DNA from: Serripes groenlandicus
Lineage: Eukaryota; Mollusca; Bivalvia; Cardiida; Cardiidae
Reading direction: 5' to 3'
Assembly (NCBI GenBank): GCA_031761405.1
Contig: JASEVX010000001.1
Span: 40,109,728-40,173,727, forward strand
DNA length: 64,000 nucleotides
The translations under genes and the position numbers were made by a program. Below are positions 58,320-64,000 of this stretch, one piece after another (within the stretch, counting starts at the first letter, position 1; the number at the start of each line of letters is the position of its first letter). Under the pieces are notes generated by a model. It was not told the DNA's origin and searched no databases. It saw only the letters and a program-made list of their open reading frames with translations.

Positions 58320-59459
58320 CTGTAAGTGGTAGATATGCGTTAACGGGTGTCAGGAAAATGTCGTGAAACTGCTTGTTGCAGAGAGTGAAAGCTTGGAATT
58401 GTTGGTTTACAAAGGTGAATCGACAAATGTCTCACTGAGATTCGGAGATTTTAAAAACGATTGAACTGCAAACATGAATAGTATGTATATGGTCATAATA
58501 TATTACACAAGTATTAAATCAAAACACCTATAGGCATGAATAATGAATACATACCTATTCCTTTAACAATCTCAGAATTTCTGAAAATCTTAATTTCGAT
58601 AACAGTTGTCCACTTTTGTCCCGCTCAAAAAAACACACATTTCGCACTGTCGGGTTTTACGAGGTTTTTGTTTCAGTAATCAATGACATATTGTAGTTTA
58701 TATTTCCTGTAAATCTGTTTTCCCTTTACTTGAATTTTGGCCACATAATGACTGTACTAATAGTTCTCATTAGGCTCCCAACATTGACAATCGAAGGTTT
58801 TTGCTATCCGTATTAATGACGTGTTCAGTCGGTCTATGGTCTTAATCGTACACCAGGGACTTTCGAGACTAAATGACGAGACCGCTTGACGTTGATGCAT
58901 GGTGATTAAGCTCTGCGTGGATATTCAAACCGCTTTTTTCGGCTTCCGTGTGACGGGCACCAAATGTCATAAAGCCTTTCTTGGTGGCGCAGTAAATACG
59001 CTTTTACAATAAAAAGACCTTGAGTGGTCCTGTATTATGCACCTGACTGATTTAACAGGAATTAAATGGAAGTTATGTTGTTCGATCTAGAATTTTTCAT
59101 TATCAATATTTACAAATTAGACCAGTAGTTTATAAAGAAACGGGACGCGTTTAGCTTAATGAATTACTAGGAAACAAACATATGTTCTAGGTGGCCATGA
59201 CATTGGAGTAATAATTATGCATAGGATAATTTTTGTTTTACAATTTAGGTGATCGAGGTACTTGGTACTTTAATTACTTTAAATTCGGAACAATTGTATC
59301 AACGTTGAATATTTCTCAAAGAAAGTTTAAAAGGACATGTCAAACATACAGACACGGAATGACGACAAAGGTAGAGTGATTCAAGCGGCCCACACATATA
59401 ATGTTTTGCTCTGATACCATTAACATGTTAAATGCCAATGGAAGCAATTTAATGAGTAC
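58320..59459 (-). other. Cadherin intron, nothing else seen
   Basis: A 1140-bp intron. No mobile element with clear ends and no additional exon were recognised. Confidence 0.5.
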
Positions 59460-59628
59460 CTGTTGACATCAGACGAACTGTAAACTTTCCATTTCCACCG
59501 GAAGCTAATGAACACGTGACCGTCGATAGGGTGGAAGTGTCTGTCGCGTTAATGGTGAAAACTAATGTCTCCGAAGTCAGATCCTCGCTGATTGTTACTG
59601 CGGCTGGAAGGTTGTTAATTGTAGGTGG
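59460..59628 (-). CDS. Cadherin-like protein, repeat-2 first half
   Basis: Acceptor 'ttttcacacag', donor 'gtactcat'; phase 0 in, 1 out, 169 nt. Reads 'PPTINNLPAAVTISEDLTSE', 'TLVFTINATDTSTLSTVTCS', 'LASGGNGKFTVRLMSTG'. 'VTISEDLTSETLVFTINATD' is a clear cadherin strand A-B signature. Confidence 0.9.
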
Positions 59629-60339
59629 CTGTGTGAAAATGCAAAACCATAACATTTAATGATACAATTGTTAAGAATCTATCGTTTCCGGAATTAAACG
59701 ACATTTGATGTATAGATACAAAAAATACATTAATAGAATGTTTAAAACTATCATCAGACCGACATCTTTGTCAATATTAAGATATTACTGATGTTATTGA
59801 ATAAAACATGTTAAAATTAAGTTACAAAATATATGACTGGTACCTTTCAAAACGAGAGTTCAATCAGTTTGAGTGTGAATGTAGTCAAATATGGCAAAAT
59901 CTTGTTTTTGATTACAATCGTGACGTTTTAATTATTTAGTTTTTTCGTTTATATTTATCTGATGTTTAATATAACAATGTGTCGAAACACAAACGTGGCG
60001 TGCAACGTATTTCCACAAAGTTTTGCCGTAAGTTTGGAAAACATCGTTCCATTATAGCTAAATATAGATAATTTTCGTATCTCCTAAGTAATCAAATTTA
60101 ATTTCATATTTAGGTTGAATACTTTGAAAAGACAATGGAACAAAACCTTAAAATAATTCAATATGCATTGTCTTTATATTCGATCTTACTGTGAAACAAA
60201 CATCTGTTCATTACTCGAGCTTACACTGAAACTAACACACTACTCTCTATTCAATATCTTCATACTCTGAACATACACTAAAACACACATTTATTCTCTA
60301 GCTGATGTCGTCATACGTTATCTCAGGAGTAATACTTAC
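59629..60339 (-). other. Cadherin intron, nothing else seen
   Basis: A 711-bp AT-rich intron. No repeats with clear boundaries. Confidence 0.5.
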
Positions 60340-60458
60340 ATCGTTTGTAATACTGACGGTCAAAGAAGCGGTGGCGGTGTTTGAACATTGATCTGCAACC
60401 CTGAATACCAAATTGGTTGTACCGGACGCACCCAGTGTCCCCACTGTTGTTATTATAC
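60340..60458 (-). CDS. Cadherin-like protein, repeat-1 second half
   Basis: Acceptor 'tctattgcag', donor 'gtaagtat'; phase 1 in, 0 out, 119 nt. Reads 'GIITTVGTLGASGTTNLVFR', 'VADQCSNTATASLTVSITND'. 'LVFRVADQCSNTATASLTVSI' fits the last strands of a cadherin repeat, and 'TND' begins the linker. Confidence 0.85.
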
Positions 60459-61199
60459 CTGCAATAGAAGTACCGTTAATAGGCTATTATTATCCTGTTA
60501 CACCCAGCTTCAGACAAAATTAATGTATCTATATTGTCGAAGAACGTACACCAACATCGGCCTGCACATTCAGGGTATTTTAGTTCGCTCACAATTGATA
60601 CTGTTGGCAAGTATTACACCATTAATCTGTAAGCTTGTTTTAAACACAAACAGCCACTGCAGCCAGAGCAAGACTCCACGGGTTACCCTTTTACAAAGGT
60701 TCAAATCGCGGCAAAAGATGTTTGCTATCACAGGTTTTGATGTGTTGTTATCCCTGATTCGATAGTTTATGTCGACACAAGAAATATTCCAGTAATACCA
60801 TAGCAAACGTGTGATTGGCCATGACGCCAGTATTTGTGGATTATCGAAAACTGCATTGTTACTGGAAACTTCTATCAAGGCCGTTGTAGGCATATTGAAG
60901 ATCAAATAGGGAACATGTACGCATTAAATCAAAATAAACTACTTATTTGCCAGAAGTACATTAATTGCATTTAGGAATTGTTAATTATTCAAGCTCATAT
61001 ACTACAGAGGTATTATTTCTAATGTGCAGATATACTGTAGGTCTGTCCGTGACATGAAATGAAATAACTTTCATAAATAACCGATCTCAATCTATTTAAT
61101 TGCACATCCTAAACAGACAAGAAGAATGTAAAGTATATCTTATTGGCGCTTCTTGAAAACCAGAAACGGAGCTTTTTCAAGAAATTGGTAACGTTCCAC

Positions 61200-61580
61200 A
61201 TTTTGTCAATGTTGTCAATTTATTTAAGCAGAGATTAATTGATAACTTTTTGCAATATTGACATAGTGATATTAATTTATCTAGTCGATGTCACCACTAT
61301 AAGAAATTTAAATCATTGCTTCATGTTGAAAAATGCTTAGTATTAGATCTACCATATACATATAAAAGAGTTTTTTTTTTTCAATTAAGATGTTTTAGTC
61401 ATAGGTACGGTATTGACATTGTCAGACATACCAACATTCCTATAGAAATGAGAATGTGCGTATATTGTCAGTCAATTACCAACAAAGGGGCAATTAATCG
61501 ACTGTGAATATCATGCCTTCTTCCGTTGTCTAAGATGTTCTCTAGTGCGTGAGCAAATTATTTTAAGTTGGTATAAAAAG
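61200..61580 (+). pseudogene. LINE ORF2 C-terminal relic
   Basis: One frame reads 'LRCFSHRYGIDIVRHTNIPI', 'EMRMCVYCQS'; after a small frameshift 'DCEYHAFFRCLRCSLVREQI'. This resembles the C-terminal end of many invertebrate LINE ORF2 proteins, where R-x-x-x-H-x-L-x-I-E-x-G-R precedes P-x-E-x-R-x-C-x-x-C and then a D-E-x-H-F-x-x-x-C block (CCHC-like). Broken frames show it is dead. It lies antisense within the cadherin intron. Confidence 0.5.
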
Positions 61581-61638
61581 GAACATCTTCAGACGACTAT
61601 TTTCGTATGAGCTCTGATTCCGAGACGCCACAAAATAT

Positions 61639-61898
61639 GAGCCGTCCCACGAGAAAACCAACAGTCTGGTACCTGCGTAATGTATCAACCCAGATAAGCC
61701 TGCGTAAGCCGCGTAGACTGATCCGGGCCGACACATTCCTACTCAAGGGGATAGATGTATAGAGGAATACTTCCTGAAACAGAAACTCCACAGGAGGCGA
61801 AAAGTGTCTGTCCGAGTTAGCCTGCGCGGCATGCTTAGGCTGATCCGTGTCGATACTTTACGCCGAGTCCACAATGTTGGTTTTCGCGCGGGACGGCT
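61639..61898 (+). mobile_element. GAGCCGTCC foldback MITE, copy 6
   Basis: ATAT at 61635-61638 and 61899-61902. Arms 'gagccgtcccacgag' and 'cgcgcgggacggct'; centre in orientation P. Confidence 0.85.
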
Positions 61899-62452
61899 AT
61901 ATGTATCGTCAAGGCTCCGTTGTTGTAAAGATACCGTTTCGCAACGTTCAGCGGAAACAATCTGTTAACGAAAGCTATTGAAACCTATACTTAAAGTTGA
62001 AATCATTATGGAAGAAATACGTTCAAAGAGTGTTGAAAATTGCGTATTCAGTAAGTTTTACAAGTAGATATATTAACCCATTCCCACATACAACAATTCT
62101 GAGGCAGACGACTTTGAAAACATCTAGAAAACAATATGGAAAAATCTGAAAATGAAAGCACTATAATAATTGAACTTGAAGAGTTTAAAACATGGTGACA
62201 AAAGGAGAAATTGCTCGTTTTCAAAAGCCGTTTTCTGCAGATGCGTCAGAAATCTTCCAAATGATGGAAAGGGTTAACAGAAAGATATACACCGGGTTTA
62301 TATTTGTTTGTGGAGGGTGATATTTCTGTTTTGCAATATCTTTTCTATTTTCTTTCGCCAGGTATTTAACACATTATGTCCAGATTCCATTAATACGAGC
62401 ACTCTAAGCGACGTACACTAATGTAAATAACCAAGATGCCTTGGAGTCCTAC

Positions 62453-62623
62453 CTGTCGCTGTATCAAGACTGAAAGAAGAGCTGGACGTCATTACCAAAG
62501 ACAGGGTGCTTACATCATACGTGTCTACGTCATCATATGTCACGGTGAAGACACTCGTGCCAGCAGACACGTCATTGGCAATGGACACAATACTTGGTAA
62601 ATTGCTAAATGACGGGCTGTTAT
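62453..62623 (-). CDS. Cadherin-like protein, repeat-1 first half
   Basis: Acceptor 'atacatttcag', donor 'gtaggact'; phase 1 both sides, 171 nt. Reads 'DNSPSFSNLPSIVSIANDVS', 'AGTSVFTVTYDDVDTYDVST', 'LSLVMTSSSSFSLDTATG'. D-N-S-P is the DxNDN-type linker to an upstream repeat, so the gene continues to the right. A second copy of this exon lies 879 bp upstream in the gene. Confidence 0.9.
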
Positions 62624-62639
62624 CTGAAATGTATAACCA

Positions 62640-64000
62640 TTACATTAATTACAACACTTGGATATTAAAATGCTTTATCTGCGTTTAATTCAGTTTAAAT
62701 TGTCACAAAAAGACCAATGTTTGGACTTGACTTTCCATATCAACAATGGTAGGTTATTTTATTTGAAATAAAATTGAATAAATGAGATTATGAAGAAAAC
62801 TCCCTGTTACTTATAATTGGAAAGCAAGCCTGTTTTTGAAGTATCGGGATCCTCTTAGCTGAAACTATATTCTTAGTGCCGTCTACATTGAAAAACATAT
62901 AGGAAAACATAACACTATCTTGGAATTATGTGCCTAAAAGTGGAGATGAAAACAGTATTGCAAAACAAGTTAATGGAGTAGTACTAGCAATACAAAAGTC
63001 CCCTACCGGACAAGGACAGCCCATTGTGTGTGCCGTTTTGGACATATCATCTTGATAGGGAGACTAACTGTGTACAGTAATATCAAAATGCATTCAATCA
63101 CGTGGAAGATATAGCCCGGACACGAAATTGCCGTTTGACAATGTTTGAGCCCAAACTGTGACCTTGTCCTTGGGAGTATATGGATGGGTGATGTGCATGA
63201 CACATTGTCTTGTTATGGAGAATAAGTGTGTGAATACTATCAAAATCCATTCAAGCGTGTGTAAGTCACACAGCCCGGACACGAAATTACAGACGGTCAA
63301 TGTTTGAGCCCTAACTGTGACATTGACCATGGGAGTAGGTGGCTTGGTGATATGCATTAAACATCATCCTGATATAGAGACAAGGTGCTGACGTCATACG
63401 TGTCTATGTCATCAGTTGTCACGGTGAAGACACTCGTGCCAGCAGACACGTCATTGGCAATGGACACAGTACTTGGTAAATTGCTAAATGACGGGCTGTT
63501 ATCTGCAATAGTATAACCATTACATGACTAACAGCACGTATGTTATTGCAATGCTTTTTCTGCGTTTAATTCAGTTTAAATTGTCACAATAAGTGAAGAA
63601 GACCATTGTTTGGCCTTGACTTACCATATAAACAATGGTAGGTTATGTTATTTGAAATAAAATTGAATTAATGAGATGATGAAGAAAGGTCCCTGTTATT
63701 GATAAACGGAAAGACTCTTTGAAGTATCGATATCTTCTTATCTGAAACTATATTCTTAGTATCGTCCACATTAATCAAATATAGGAAAACATAACAATAT
63801 CTTGCAATTTTGTGCCAAAAAAGGTGAAAACATTATTGTAAAACAAGTTAATGGAATATTGCAAGCAATTCAAAAGTCCCCTACCGGACGAGAACAGCCT
63901 AGTGTGTATTGTATGTGCACTTTGGGACAGTTCATCTTGTTAGGGAGACTAATTGTGTGAAGTAATATCAAATTCAATTCACTTCCGTGGAAGATACAGC
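62640..64000 (-). repeat. Tandem duplication of cadherin exon and intron (~879 bp shift)
   Basis: The exon and its upstream intron sequence (about 62503-63116) recur at about 63382-64000 ('ctgcgtttaattcagttt' at about 62679 and 63561; 'aaaagtcccctaccggac' at about 62995 and 63871). The right copy runs off the window. Between them, about 63030-63360 has two units of about 157 bp with 'agcccggacacgaaatt'. Confidence 0.9.
63357..63502 (-). pseudogene. Truncated copy of the 62453 cadherin exon
   Basis: It keeps the acceptor ('atactattgcag') and the coding start 'DNSPSFSNLPSTVSIANDVS', 'AGTSVFTVTTDDIDTYDVST', then 'LSLYQDDV' and TAA at 63357-63359. The second half and the donor are replaced by the 157-bp repeat. 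No donor precedes the stop, so if spliced in it would end the protein. It is most likely a dead exon copy. Confidence 0.8.

Larger units (their letters stand above)
60459..62452 (-). other. Cadherin intron with LINE relic and MITEs
   Basis: A 1994-bp intron holding a plus-strand LINE 3' relic (about 61200-61580), a GAGCCGTCC foldback element (61639-61898) and a TTAA-flanked CCC-end MITE (62077-62273, TTAA at 62073-62076 and 62274-62277). Confidence 0.65.

Overview
The window is nuclear DNA of an animal, most likely a bivalve mollusc. The reasons are intron-containing genes with GT/AG splice sites, AT-rich spacers, several tRNA-derived SINE families, long foldback MITEs and minisatellite-bearing elements of the kind common in bivalve genomes. 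The foldback family with arms like 'agcctgcgcag' resembles sequence I associate with Dreissena-type mussels; that species guess is from memory and not firm. I see no rRNA, CRISPR or prokaryotic gene. Most short open frames are chance or lie in repeats.

Left and middle part (about 6-42 kb): a small cluster of plus-strand BTB-BACK-PHR genes. Copy A (7182-8343) has only the second coding exon; no matching first exon is visible upstream. Copy B (21439-23700) is a decayed paralogue: in-frame stop in exon 1, retroelement tail plus deletion in exon 2, and a frameshift before the PHR region. Copy C (exons 31315-31657 and 33648-34740) is intact and predicts a 472-residue protein. A and C sit in a roughly 9.5-10.7 kb segmental duplication (about 6290-15805 against 31806-42505). 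Aligning the two copies by eye exposes private insertions with their empty sites, so several transposon families can be delimited and ordered in time.

Right part (44.2-64 kb): one minus-strand gene for a type I membrane protein with at least six cadherin-type repeats. I could place twelve coding exons whose splice phases chain together, ending with a transmembrane exon (45998-46178) and a basic cytoplasmic tail exon (44249-44429). Its 5' part lies beyond the right edge. It has tandemly duplicated and decaying exon copies (50645-50996; 63357-63502), a 91-bp tandem array that repeats a splice acceptor (47361-47815), and one exon with an internal deletion or frameshift (47121-47374).

The rest is repeats: SINEs, TTAA-flanked MITEs, a foldback MITE family with 4-bp target duplications, 145/152/163-bp tandem arrays inside mobile elements, microsatellites and a 28-base G run. 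All boundaries were read by eye without alignment software.
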